A stretch of DNA of 33,855 nt, from assembly GCF_947495845.1 (NCBI RefSeq), contig NZ_CANMAO010000040.1:1-33855 (forward strand). The letters run 5' to 3'. The translations under genes were made by a program, and so were the position numbers. This document shows positions 1 through 8,716 of the stretch, piece after piece. How positions within the stretch are numbered: the first letter of the stretch is position 1; every line of letters begins with the position of its first letter. The notes under the pieces were generated by a model, which saw only the letters and a program-made list of their open reading frames with translations, searched no databases and had not been told where the DNA came from. Source of the stretch: an uncultured Endozoicomonas sp. GTDB taxonomy: Bacteria > Pseudomonadota > Gammaproteobacteria > Pseudomonadales > Endozoicomonadaceae.

Positions 1-53
1 ATCTCACGGCCTGAATAAATGCCTGATGGGACAATCTCTAGAATCCAGCTTTA

Positions 54-944
54 ATGAATGAGCAGCGGGAATCGCTGACTTTACTTAGGAAAGGAATATT
101 AAAACCAAAAGTTAATAATGTAGTGCCTACTCTGCAATCATTAATCAGAGCAAAGCTATCTGACTTAGATAGATTTAAGGGGGAGTTAGCAGATACTAAT
201 ATACGATGCAGGCGTATTCAATTTGCTGAGCATGTTACAACAGCTGAGGCTCTCCAAGGAGACGACATAGTCGCTTACAGAAAGACGCAGGTAACAAGCG
301 ACATACGTGGAACATGGATATCTGAAAGCGAAGATGATCAGATATGGCTCCTTGCTAGAAAGAATTCATTTTTCAGACTGTTAGCTTCTGACATTACATC
401 AAGCTATAACGTTAAGTTCTGTCAGAATTATATTGATCGCCTACCATCCTTTGACAGCTGGATTTATGAAAATGCGGTCTATGGGTCTGGATCTGATAGG
501 AATGAAAAAACTGCCTTCCTGAAAAAACGCGTTGAATTGATAAATCTACTTAGCGATAAAAAGAGCGTCTTAAATGATGCGCAGCTCTTGCTACAAGACA
601 TTTTTGAAGAGAGCGAACATGACATATACACGTGGTATGTGGATCAGCTACAAACCACAGGTCAGGCTCCTAATGATGCTCACACGTTGGCTATAGCTCT
701 TATTGAGGAACAGGATCCTAAAAATGCAGTACAAAACGTTCATATATTCAAGATGCTGTCCCCAAAAATGCAAATTATTAAAGCTGCCTGTCCCGTGCTA
801 TCAGATGTATTTCCTGACAAAAACGTAATGGATATCATTGATGATGTCGTTGAATGGGCTAAAGGAAAGGTATTATCAGACCAACCAATCCCTGATTCTG
901 CTGGCGAACTGGCAATGGAAGTAATGATTGCTTTCACGGAATGA
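54..944 (+). CDS. Hypothetical protein, unrecognised
   Basis: A 296-residue open frame starting at ATG, with an in-frame TAG 13 bases upstream (39-41) that rules out a much longer N-terminus here. I do not recognise the family. The product is soluble-looking: no signal peptide, no membrane segment, and mostly helical, charged and polar sequence. Its C-terminal third (about 215-296) is acidic and helical. There is no good ribosome binding site just before the ATG, so it could be the surviving 3' part of a larger broken gene. Base composition is more A+T-rich than the zntA gene that follows, which suits an accessory or acquired gene. It ends 227 bases before zntA, and there is no sign that the two are functionally linked. 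Confidence 0.5.
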   Translation: MNEQRESLTLLRKGILKPKVNNVVPTLQSLIRAKLSDLDRFKGELADTNIRCRRIQFAEHVTTAEALQGDDIVAYRKTQVTSDIRGTWISESEDDQIWLLARKNSFFRLLASDITSSYNVKFCQNYIDRLPSFDSWIYENAVYGSGSDRNEKTAFLKKRVELINLLSDKKSVLNDAQLLLQDIFEESEHDIYTWYVDQLQTTGQAPNDAHTLAIALIEEQDPKNAVQNVHIFKMLSPKMQIIKAACPVLSDVFPDKNVMDIIDDVVEWAKGKVLSDQPIPDSAGELAMEVMIAFTE

Positions 945-1088
945 ACCCCTGATTTTTATGGCTCAGGATCACCCCCAATCTTGACAAACGTAACAGACTG
1001 CTTTGCTCAATAACTGGGGCCAGTGAATGCTTCAGATGCCATCTTATACCCTACAATCCTACCCTATAGTTACTTTTCAACCATTCAT

Positions 1089-1119
1089 GTAGTCAACTGG
1101 AAAGATCTGGCTTGACTAC
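1089..1119. promoter_or_regulatory. Inverted repeat upstream of zntA promoter
   Basis: The 8-base arms GTAGTCAA (1089-1096) and TTGACTAC (1112-1119) are perfect reverse complements separated by 15 bases. The right arm contains the likely -35 hexamer TTGACT of the zntA promoter. This could be a regulator site or a transcript hairpin; which one cannot be decided from sequence. Confidence 0.4.
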
Positions 1120-1146
1120 CTCAAACATATAAATATATATTTATAT
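1112..1146 (+). promoter_or_regulatory. zntA promoter with AT palindrome operator
   Basis: TTGACT (1112-1117) and TATATA (1134-1139) make a sigma70-like promoter with 16-base spacing, ending about 30 bases before the zntA start. A perfect 20-base palindrome, ATATAAATATATATTTATAT (1127-1146), covers the -10 element. ArsR/SmtB-family metal repressors commonly bind A+T-rich inverted repeats in such positions, whereas the GC-containing dyad of a MerR-type ZntR site is not seen. Assignment to ArsR-type control is inference, and no regulator gene is adjacent. Confidence 0.45.
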
Positions 1147-1171
1147 TAAATATTATTTATGAGTATTAGCC

Positions 1172-3385
1172 ATGCCTTCCTGTTCGGCTAAATCAGATCC
1201 AGCCCCTCAAAGTGAATCAGGCCAGAATGCAGCCTCTTCATGCTGCAGCTCCGATACTGAAACCCTTCAAGCCTCCAAATTGGAGGCCGCCGGTACGAGT
1301 CAGTTAAGCTGGTCCATCACTGGCATGGATTGCCCAAGCTGTGCTGCCAAAATTGAAAATGCCGTAAACGCGCTTGATGGAATACATCAGGCTCGGGTGA
1401 CCTTTGCTACGGAACGATTGCTGGTAGTGGCTGAGGATAAATCCGGTATCGACAGAGCCGTTGTCAATGTGGTCGAGAATCTTGGCTTTTCTATTCGTAA
1501 CAACCGCAATTCTGAGGCTGCCTCCGAAGGCTTTCTGAAAAAATACTGGCGAATTCTGGCTTTGGCTGCGGTTATGCTGATTGCTGCACTGGCACAGGAA
1601 ATCAGCCCAACCGGCAGTAACGTGCTTTTCTACCTTGCCACCCTCTGGGGGCTTTTTCCTATTGTCAGCAAGGCTTTCAAGCTTGGCAAAAGCGGCACAC
1701 CCTTTTCCATCGAAACATTGATGAGCATTGCCGCTATTGGCGCAATGTTTCTGGGAGAAACCATAGAAGCCGCCATGGTGCTGTTATTGTTTCTCATTGG
1801 TGAACATATGGAAGCCTTTGCCGCCGGACGGGCGCGCCAGGGCGTACAGAAGTTGATGGCCCTGACACCAGAAACCGCCTTATTGATCGATAGTGACGGC
1901 AATAAAAAAGAGGTCGCCGCACATACACTCAATCCCGGAGATATTATCGACGTACTGCCCGGCAGCCGCCTTCCAGTCGATGGCGAGTTGTTAACGGCAG
2001 GTGTCAGCTTTGATGAAAGCGCACTGACCGGAGAATCCGTCCCGGTAGAGCACGACGAAGGCAACAGTGTCATGGCTGGCGCTTTGTCCGTTGACCGGGT
2101 TGCCCGAATAAAAGTTATCTCCAAGCCCGGAGAAAGCGCGGTTGATCGTATTATTCGGCTCATTGAGGAAGCTGAAGAACGTAAGGCACCTGTCGAACGC
2201 TTTATCGATGCATTTAGCCGCTGGTATACCCCATTGATGATGGTTTTGGCAGGGTTAGTGGCCATTGTTCCCCCACTTGCACTTGGGCAATCCTGGGAAG
2301 AGTGGATTTATAAAGCATTAACTCTGTTATTAATTGCCTGCCCCTGTGCGCTGGTTATTTCCACACCTGCGGCCGTCACCTCTGCTTTAGCCCGGGCTTC
2401 CAGAAATGGCGCTTTGGTGAAAGGTGGCGCGGCTCTGGAACTCATGGGATCGGTCACTACGGTTGCCTTCGATAAAACCGGAACCCTGACTGAGGGGAAG
2501 CCAGAAGTCACTCATGTTGAAACATTTTCTGTAGAGCAGGATACGGTGCTTCAATTGGCTGCCGCTGTTGAGTCAGGTTCAACTCACCCACTGGCTAAAG
2601 CGATTGTTGCCTACGCCCAGTCACGCCAGTTAGCTATTCCTGCTGCAGAGCATGTAGAAGCGAAAGCGGGATTAGGCGTTCAGGGGCTAGTGGATGGCCA
2701 GTCGGTCAATATTGGTTCTCCACGACATCTTAAAAATGCCATTGATCAAATCGGTGGTGCCCGCAAAAAACTGGAGCTTCTGGAAGATCAGGGCAATACG
2801 ATAGCTGTCGTTACTGTCGAGGATGAACTTATTGGGTTTATTGCCCTCAGTGATACCCCAAGAACAGATGCCAAGGCAGCGATCATCGCTTTAAAATCCA
2901 TGGGCATTAGCAGCGTCATGTTAACAGGCGACAATCGTCGGGCAGCTGCAGCCATTGCCAGACAGCTGGGAATGGAATACCGGGCAGAACTTCTGCCCGG
3001 CGATAAGTCTTCAGAAATAGAGAAGCTGCGCGCCTCCGGAAAAGTCATCATGATTGGCGATGGCATCAACGATGCGCCCGCACTGAAAGCGGCAGACATT
3101 GGTATCGCCATGGGTTCCGGCGCCGATATCGCCCTGGAAACCGCCGACTGCGCATTAACACATAATCGCATTGAAGAGTTGCCAGAATTGATTGATCTGT
3201 CCAAATCCGCCATGTCGATTATACGACAGAATATTTTTCTGGCAGTGGGCAGCAAAGCATTCTTTCTGGTAACGACGTTGCTGGGTATGACTGGCCTTTG
3301 GGTGGCTGTATTAGCCGATACCGGAGCAACAGCGCTGGTCACTGCAAACGCTCTGCGACTACTGGCCCATAAGAAAAAACGCTAA
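1172..3385 (+). CDS. zntA: Zn(II)/Cd(II)/Pb(II)-exporting P1B-type ATPase
   Basis: An inner-membrane pump that uses ATP to expel zinc, cadmium or lead from the cytoplasm. The N-terminus is Cys-rich (C4, C24-C25) and is followed by a heavy-metal-associated domain with the GMDCPSC motif (C54, C57). Transmembrane helices precede and follow the actuator loop (DESALTGES). The metal-site CPC motif is at residues 390-392, the phosphorylated Asp is in DKTGT (D434), the HP motif is in STHPLAK, and the hinge is GDGINDAP. At 737 residues it is nearly the length of E. coli ZntA (732) and resembles it throughout, including the C-terminal GLWVAVLADTGAT segment. It appears to be a single-gene unit with its own palindromic promoter. 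Zn-type rather than Cu-type specificity is inferred from this overall resemblance to ZntA. Confidence 0.95.
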   Translation: MPSCSAKSDPAPQSESGQNAASSCCSSDTETLQASKLEAAGTSQLSWSITGMDCPSCAAKIENAVNALDGIHQARVTFATERLLVVAEDKSGIDRAVVNVVENLGFSIRNNRNSEAASEGFLKKYWRILALAAVMLIAALAQEISPTGSNVLFYLATLWGLFPIVSKAFKLGKSGTPFSIETLMSIAAIGAMFLGETIEAAMVLLLFLIGEHMEAFAAGRARQGVQKLMALTPETALLIDSDGNKKEVAAHTLNPGDIIDVLPGSRLPVDGELLTAGVSFDESALTGESVPVEHDEGNSVMAGALSVDRVARIKVISKPGESAVDRIIRLIEEAEERKAPVERFIDAFSRWYTPLMMVLAGLVAIVPPLALGQSWEEWIYKALTLLLIACPCALVISTPAAVTSALARASRNGALVKGGAALELMGSVTTVAFDKTGTLTEGKPEVTHVETFSVEQDTVLQLAAAVESGSTHPLAKAIVAYAQSRQLAIPAAEHVEAKAGLGVQGLVDGQSVNIGSPRHLKNAIDQIGGARKKLELLEDQGNTIAVVTVEDELIGFIALSDTPRTDAKAAIIALKSMGISSVMLTGDNRRAAAAIARQLGMEYRAELLPGDKSSEIEKLRASGKVIMIGDGINDAPALKAADIGIAMGSGADIALETADCALTHNRIEELPELIDLSKSAMSIIRQNIFLAVGSKAFFLVTTLLGMTGLWVAVLADTGATALVTANALRLLAHKKKR

Positions 3386-3443
3386 ACCTTTACGTTCTCT
3401 GGGCGACTCAGTCTGAAATGAGTATGTCCGGAGAACTCTTCTT

Positions 3444-4595
3444 GTGTCACAAAATAAACAATCTTCCTCAAGCCCCCATTCAATAGAATCTGGTAGCGAT
3501 ACTTCAGTAAATAGTGCCCTGGACACTGATGGCGTTAGAACCCCCGGGATCAATCCCAGTAAAGGAAACGTCAAAAAAGGCGTTTCAAACTATCAAGTGA
3601 AAACTCAGCCTGGGTTGGTACCTCAACTTGAGTTTGAAAAAGACAAAGCCGCACGTCGGAAAGCGCTGCTTGGCCATATGCACCCAGGTGCCAAAGTGCC
3701 TGAGGGCGTTGATTTTAGCGATATCTCGATGGTACGGCTGGACATGGAACGAGTGCGCTTTCAAGGCAGTCTGATGAGACGGTGTAAGTTCAATGCCACC
3801 AAATTACGCGGCACCCGCTTCAAGAACTGTGACCTGCGCGGTGCTGACTTCCGTAAAGCAGACCTTCGCGACTGTATTCTGGATGGCTGTAATTTGAACG
3901 GTGCCGATCTGCGCAAAGCGAATCTGACCAACGCCCGTATCATCGATTCCGATCTGTCTGCCGCCAGTTTTGATCAGGCTATTCTGGATTCAGCGGTCAT
4001 CGAGAATTGTGATATGGTCGCTCAGACGTTTCACCAGACCTCCTGCCAGAAGATCTGTTTATTCAATAGCCATATTATTCATGGCTTCTTTGATAATACG
4101 GACTTCTCCAAAGCCGAAATTCGTGATGTAGAGTTTCGTCACTGCACATTAACAAAAACTTTTTTTAATGATGCAGATATCAGCGGGGTTCAATTCAAAG
4201 GGTGCGAGAGCTTCGAAGACGGCCCATCCTTCGTTCATACCAGAGTCTCTGACTCGGTGTTCACAGACTGCGATCTGCAATCCGTTAACCTGACGGGCAC
4301 CGAGTTCAAGCAGTGCATCTGGAAGCGAATTATCATCCGTGATGCCCAGCTGGATGACACTTCATTCCATCAAGTCGACTTCAATGCAAGTCACTTTGCA
4401 GATTGTTTTAGTCTTGAGAAAGCCCCTTCATTCAGCTCTTGTCGTATGGATCATCTATGCATTGAACACACGGATCTGACCACAGCTGTTTTCCGAGACA
4501 GTGCCTTTATTGGCGCAACCATCAGAGATTCTGATTTTAGTGAATGGGATCTGAAGAAAACGAAGATTGATGATGAGACGGTGATTGAACAGTGA
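3444..4595 (+). CDS. Pentapeptide-repeat protein
   Basis: The chosen start is GTG, preceded by GGAG at 3430-3433 with 10-base spacing. The first 85 or so residues are polar and low-complexity. From about residue 95 the chain follows the A(D/N)LXX pentapeptide pattern (for example LRGADFRKADLRDC and LNGADLRKANL), which forms a right-handed quadrilateral beta-helix. The second half holds two related modules with non-repeat inserts (SFEDGPSF and SLEKAPSF, each followed by a run of pentapeptides), suggesting internal duplication. There is no signal peptide or membrane helix. Some family members, such as Qnr and MfpA, mimic DNA and bind gyrase, but most have unknown roles, and nothing here assigns this one. 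Nested short inverted repeats (3394-3399 with 3431-3436; 3406-3410 with 3419-3423) could fold around the Shine-Dalgarno. It may be cotranscribed with zntA, 58 bases upstream. Confidence 0.85.
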   Translation: MSQNKQSSSSPHSIESGSDTSVNSALDTDGVRTPGINPSKGNVKKGVSNYQVKTQPGLVPQLEFEKDKAARRKALLGHMHPGAKVPEGVDFSDISMVRLDMERVRFQGSLMRRCKFNATKLRGTRFKNCDLRGADFRKADLRDCILDGCNLNGADLRKANLTNARIIDSDLSAASFDQAILDSAVIENCDMVAQTFHQTSCQKICLFNSHIIHGFFDNTDFSKAEIRDVEFRHCTLTKTFFNDADISGVQFKGCESFEDGPSFVHTRVSDSVFTDCDLQSVNLTGTEFKQCIWKRIIIRDAQLDDTSFHQVDFNASHFADCFSLEKAPSFSSCRMDHLCIEHTDLTTAVFRDSAFIGATIRDSDFSEWDLKKTKIDDETVIEQ

Positions 4596-4613
4596 GCCTG
4601 AACAGGCTCACTG
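4590..4613. terminator. Hairpin terminator between convergent genes
   Basis: CAGTGAGCCTG and CAGGCTCACTG form a perfect 11-base stem with almost no loop. It contains the stop codon of the pentapeptide gene and lies between that gene and the convergent HlyD-family gene. Only a weak T-run (TATTT) follows on the plus strand, so it probably serves both directions. Confidence 0.6.
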
Positions 4614-4624
4614 TATTTCGCGAT

Positions 4625-6289
4625 TTATCTTTCAGTCAGCGCATTCTGCTTGGCTCTTAGCAGCGGCTTCAGCAGATAAGCCATCAGGGTCTTATCGCCG
4701 GTAATGATGTCCACATTGGTCATCATCCCCGGGATAATCACTAGAGGCCTCTCAGCAGTGCCTACATGGCTTTCGTCAGTACGGATGCGAACCATATAAA
4801 AACTTTCACCCTTGTCATCCATGATAGTGTCCGCACTGATATTCTCTACATACCCTTCCAGACCACCGTAGATGGCAAAGTCATAAGCGGTCAGCTTGAC
4901 GACTGCTTTCATCCCTTCGCGGAGAAAACCAATATCCTGAGGTGGAATTTTCGCTTCAATCAGAAGATTGTCTTCGATGGGTACGATTTCCAGCAGATTC
5001 ATACCGGGCTGAACAACACCACCGATAGTGGTGACGTGAATCTTTTTCACAATGCCATCCATAGGCGCACGGATAACCGTACGATCTACCTGATCTTCCA
5101 ACGCCATATTGGATTCTTTTAACTGATCCAGCCGAACCTCAACATCTTTCAAATCCTGCGCCACATCTGCCTGGAACAATTCCACCACTTCATCCCGTCT
5201 GGCAATGGCTTCGTTATAGCCGGCCTGCAATCTTGGAATACTGCTTTCCGTCATGCGCTTTTGTGATTCCAGATCGTTTACTCGCTGCCGCAACTGTATC
5301 AGCTCTACTCTGGACACAATTCCCTGATCAACCAGAGGTTCTGTCAGCCGAAGCTCATCCTCACCTAGTTCAAAACTGGATTTCAGAAATGTTAGCTGAT
5401 CTCTGGCCGAGTCCAGCTCCATCTGAGCCTGCGAAGCCTGTTCCTGGGCAACTCTGAGTTCAGAGCGAAGCTTCTTGGCACGCTGGCGATAAATATCCGT
5501 TTCACGATAAATGTAATTGGGGTGCTTCTGAAGGACGCCAGGAAAACTCAACTCTCCGCCAGTAAACTCAGCACGGAGTCTTGCCGCCTTGGCCAGCTCA
5601 CCATAGTATTCAATGGAACCTTCTTTAAAGGTGGATGCGAAGCGTGTATCGTCCAGCAGCATCAGCTCCTGACCCGCTTTAACCGTCGCCCCTTCCTTAA
5701 CCATGACTTTCTCAAGAATACCGCCTTCAAGGTTCTGAACCACCTGAAGTCGAGAAGAAGGAATAACCAGCCCCATCCCCCGGGTAATTTCATCCAGCCT
5801 TACGACACTAGCCCAAATGATAAGACTGATTAATGCAAAAAAGACAACATAAATCAGCAGCCTGCCACCTGTTGGTGTTCTCATCAGCATGGCTGCACTT
5901 TTATCAGAGATATACTCCATATCTTCTGGACGAACCATTTTCTCCAAACCCTCCATGGACATCGCGGGCGCCATTGTCTGATCTCCATTGGTGGTAGTTG
6001 CAGTATCTGAGTCGACTTGCTCTTCTTCACCAAACAGCTTTTTTTCAATGAAATTATCTATTTTCTTCTGAGTGCTGGAGAGCTTACTCTTCAAAAAACT
6101 CACCAGCTTTTTCATATCACTGGGAAGCTTGTTCTTCACAAAATCTACCAGCTGTTGCCACACGCTTAACCACGTTTCTTTGTCAAAGCGATAGTCTCTA
6201 AACGACATTTTCGTTTGAGGGCGTTGTGGCTCTGATGGATTACTCACAGGCTCCCTCTCTTCATCTGGCTGCATTCCATTTCCGTCCAT
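4625..6289 (-). CDS. HlyD-family type I secretion adaptor
   Basis: Periplasmic adaptor (membrane fusion protein) that links the inner-membrane ABC exporter to an outer-membrane TolC-like channel. A single membrane helix lies at about 144-163, followed by a lipoyl/barrel-sandwich half motif (NLEGGILEKVMVKEGATVKAG). Long coiled-coil hairpins span about 260-390, then come the second lipoyl half (VIRAPMDGIVKKIHV) and a beta-barrel C-terminus. The length, 554 residues, exceeds the usual 400-480 because of an extended cytoplasmic N-terminus of about 140 residues with amphipathic Lys-rich helices. It starts 13 bases after the ABC gene, so the two are one operon. LapC-like membership is likely. The partner channel and the substrate are not in this window. 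Confidence 0.9.
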   Translation of the reverse strand: MDGNGMQPDEEREPVSNPSEPQRPQTKMSFRDYRFDKETWLSVWQQLVDFVKNKLPSDMKKLVSFLKSKLSSTQKKIDNFIEKKLFGEEEQVDSDTATTTNGDQTMAPAMSMEGLEKMVRPEDMEYISDKSAAMLMRTPTGGRLLIYVVFFALISLIIWASVVRLDEITRGMGLVIPSSRLQVVQNLEGGILEKVMVKEGATVKAGQELMLLDDTRFASTFKEGSIEYYGELAKAARLRAEFTGGELSFPGVLQKHPNYIYRETDIYRQRAKKLRSELRVAQEQASQAQMELDSARDQLTFLKSSFELGEDELRLTEPLVDQGIVSRVELIQLRQRVNDLESQKRMTESSIPRLQAGYNEAIARRDEVVELFQADVAQDLKDVEVRLDQLKESNMALEDQVDRTVIRAPMDGIVKKIHVTTIGGVVQPGMNLLEIVPIEDNLLIEAKIPPQDIGFLREGMKAVVKLTAYDFAIYGGLEGYVENISADTIMDDKGESFYMVRIRTDESHVGTAERPLVIIPGMMTNVDIITGDKTLMAYLLKPLLRAKQNALTER

Positions 6290-6302
6290 GATCCTGCCTA
6301 CC

Positions 6303-8471
6303 CTAGTCTATTTTCAATTTACCCTGCTTCAGGGCAGCGTGAACCTGATCCTTCGGACCATCAGCCACAATATGGCCGTTATCAACAACGATCAGTCGAT
6401 CCACCAGCTCCAGCATGGACGCTTTATGTGTGACCAGAATCAATGTTTTGTCCTGACAACGATTTTTCAGCTGCTCCTTTAATCGTAATTCTGTGGTGTT
6501 ATCCATGGAGCTTGAAGGCTCGTCCATCACCAGAATGGGTGGATCCATTAATAACGCACGGGCCATTGCAATACTCTGACGCTGACCACCAGAGAGATTC
6601 TGCCCACGTTCTCCAACCACCATATCCATTCCATTAGGGTGCTTGTTGGCAAACTCAGCAACGCCGGAAATCTCAGCAGCGTTCAGCAGCTGCTCATCCT
6701 CAACATGGTTTGCACCCAGAGTAATGTTGTCTTTAATGGAACCGTAGAACAGGGTTATATCCTGGGTGACACACCCTATACTGGTGCGAAGATCCGTTGG
6801 GTTTATCTGTCTCAGGTCTATACCGTCCATTCGAACGGCACCTTCATCAGGCTCATAAAGTCCGAGAATCAGTTTCTCCATTGTGGTTTTACCAGAGCCA
6901 ATCCTGCCGATAATTGCCACCTTTTCACCGGCTTTTATCTGTAGATTGATATTCCGAAGCGCTTGAATTTCCTGATCTGGGTAGGAGAAGTTCACACCAT
7001 CAAATTGAATGCTGCCTTTCAGCTCCGGACGGTTCACATAATCCCGGTCTTCGTTTCGTTCAGCAGGCATATCCATGATATTGGTCAGGGCTTCAAGGGC
7101 AGATTTGGCCTGATTATATCGAGTAGCCAAGCCGGCAAACTGTGCCATTGGCCCAAGGCAACGGCCGGTAAGCATCACCGAAGCAATCAGACCACCCATA
7201 CTGAGATCACCTTCTGAGATGAAATAAACACCCATGATGACCAAAACAATGTTACACATTTGCTGAACATAGGCAGCGAATGAAGTAGCAGATTGGCTCA
7301 GTAGTTTGGTTTTGATACTGAAGGTTGCAATATGGCTGACCGCCTTTTCCCAGCGATACTGAACATCACTTTCGGCATGAGCCACCTTGATGGCTTCCAT
7401 ACCGGTAAGGCTCTCAATAAGTGTGGCATTTTTCTGTTGGCCACTTCGCAGAGTTTTCTCTACAGAGCGTTTTAGAGCACCGTGGATAAAGAAGCTATAA
7501 AGAGCAATCAACACCATGGCTCCGAACGGTACGACAGCCAGCGGACCACCCAGCATGAAGATCACGGCAATAATGACCAGAGTAAACGGCAAATCAACCA
7601 GTGCCGTTACCGTCGTTGATGTAATGAAATCCCGGATACTCTCAAAGTCCTGTAGATTCTTGGCAAAGGAGCCCACTGATGTGGGACGCGCCTTCATACT
7701 CAAACCGAGCACTTTTTCCATAATCGTGGAAGAGAGCAGGATGTCAGACTTTTTACCCGCAAGATCAATAAAGTAGCTCCTCACCATCTTTAAAACAAAA
7801 TCAAAGGTGAAGACAATAAATGCACCTATAGCAAGAACAAACAGCGTGTCGAACGCCTGATTAGGCACGACCCGATCATAAACGTTCATAATGAACAGCG
7901 GGCTGGCAATAACAAAAATATTAATTAAAAGAGAGGCCAGCAACACATCACGATAGATTCTCCAGGATCCGAAAATGGTACCCCAAAACCAGTGCCTTTT
8001 TTTAATATTCAGCTTTTCTGGTGCCCTTTTGTCGTACCTGTGTTTTTCACGAATGTAAATAACATAGCCAGTGTATGATTCACTCAATGCACTGAGCTTT
8101 ATTCTTTTGACACCTTCACCCGCTTCAGGCATCAGAATTTTGGCAATTCCCTTTTTTTCATCAACATCAAGAAGAACACAGGCTTGTTTTTTATTCAGCA
8201 GTAAAACAGCAGGGGTAACCAGGGAGGATATTTCCGTAAGCGCTTTTTTATTAAGCTTACACGCCAGTCCAGCCCGTTCTGCAGAGCGAATGAACACGTC
8301 CGTTGTAAACTTACCATTTTCCAATGGCAAGCCTGCTTTCAGGGATTCTCTAGAATAGGGGTGACCATAATGACGGGTCAGAAGGGCAAGGCATTCTAAA
8401 AGTGCATCACTGTCTGCTGTCTGTTCAGTGGGAACATTCCAGCTCTGATCGGAATTACTGGACGGGTTCAT
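6303..8471 (-). CDS. Type I secretion ABC transporter (LapB/LssB-like)
   Basis: Fused permease-ATPase that powers one-step export across both membranes. Residues 1-150 form a peptidase-C39-like domain. At the place where real C39 peptidases have Asp-Cys-Gly, this protein reads DALLECL, so the catalytic Cys is missing and the domain is presumably a substrate-docking (CLD) module, as in HlyB and LapB. The membrane domain spans about 165-440. The nucleotide-binding domain has Walker A (GRIGSGKTT), signature LSGGQ, Walker B ILVMDEP and the H-loop LVTHK. An AGG-containing site (GCAGGTAGCT) precedes the ATG. Family exporters typically move large RTX or adhesin proteins. It is the first gene of the pair with the HlyD adaptor. 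Confidence 0.92.
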   Translation of the reverse strand: MNPSSNSDQSWNVPTEQTADSDALLECLALLTRHYGHPYSRESLKAGLPLENGKFTTDVFIRSAERAGLACKLNKKALTEISSLVTPAVLLLNKKQACVLLDVDEKKGIAKILMPEAGEGVKRIKLSALSESYTGYVIYIREKHRYDKRAPEKLNIKKRHWFWGTIFGSWRIYRDVLLASLLINIFVIASPLFIMNVYDRVVPNQAFDTLFVLAIGAFIVFTFDFVLKMVRSYFIDLAGKKSDILLSSTIMEKVLGLSMKARPTSVGSFAKNLQDFESIRDFITSTTVTALVDLPFTLVIIAVIFMLGGPLAVVPFGAMVLIALYSFFIHGALKRSVEKTLRSGQQKNATLIESLTGMEAIKVAHAESDVQYRWEKAVSHIATFSIKTKLLSQSATSFAAYVQQMCNIVLVIMGVYFISEGDLSMGGLIASVMLTGRCLGPMAQFAGLATRYNQAKSALEALTNIMDMPAERNEDRDYVNRPELKGSIQFDGVNFSYPDQEIQALRNINLQIKAGEKVAIIGRIGSGKTTMEKLILGLYEPDEGAVRMDGIDLRQINPTDLRTSIGCVTQDITLFYGSIKDNITLGANHVEDEQLLNAAEISGVAEFANKHPNGMDMVVGERGQNLSGGQRQSIAMARALLMDPPILVMDEPSSSMDNTTELRLKEQLKNRCQDKTLILVTHKASMLELVDRLIVVDNGHIVADGPKDQVHAALKQGKLKID

Positions 8472-8648
8472 AGCTACCTGCTGTTTATTTATTTGTTTTC
8501 ATCAAGAAATCAACTCAGATCAAACAACAGGATTGGCTGAGGACATTAATAAACTTAGATTAGCTCAGAATAAAAAAGTGGAATCAATTACTAGAGAAAG
8601 AAACAAAAGAGGATTAAAAACGAACGCACATTATTTAAAAATTGACAC

Positions 8649-8686
8649 AAAAAAAACAGACACCCTTTTCATAAAAGAGCATCTGT
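8649..8686 (-). terminator. Rho-independent terminator of pst-phoU operon
   Basis: Read on the minus strand, ACAGATGCTCTTTT pairs with AAAAGGGTGTCTGT in a 14-pair stem (three G-T wobbles) around the loop ATG, followed at once by eight Ts. It lies about 30 bases after the phoU stop codon. The gap 8472-8716 holds this terminator and the start region of the ABC transporter operon, and I see no gene in it. Confidence 0.88.
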
Positions 8687-8716
8687 CAGAAAAAAAACAT
8701 TCTTTTTTCTATCTAC

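Noticed and set aside
1630-2265. 211-codon minus-strand ORF inside zntA
   Set aside because: It is a shadow of the zntA reading frame, which has all P-type ATPase motifs.
6303-6800. C39 bacteriocin-processing peptidase function for the ABC transporter
   Set aside because: The catalytic Asp-Cys-Gly motif expected at the N-terminus is replaced by DAL, so only the inactive docking-domain type is supported.
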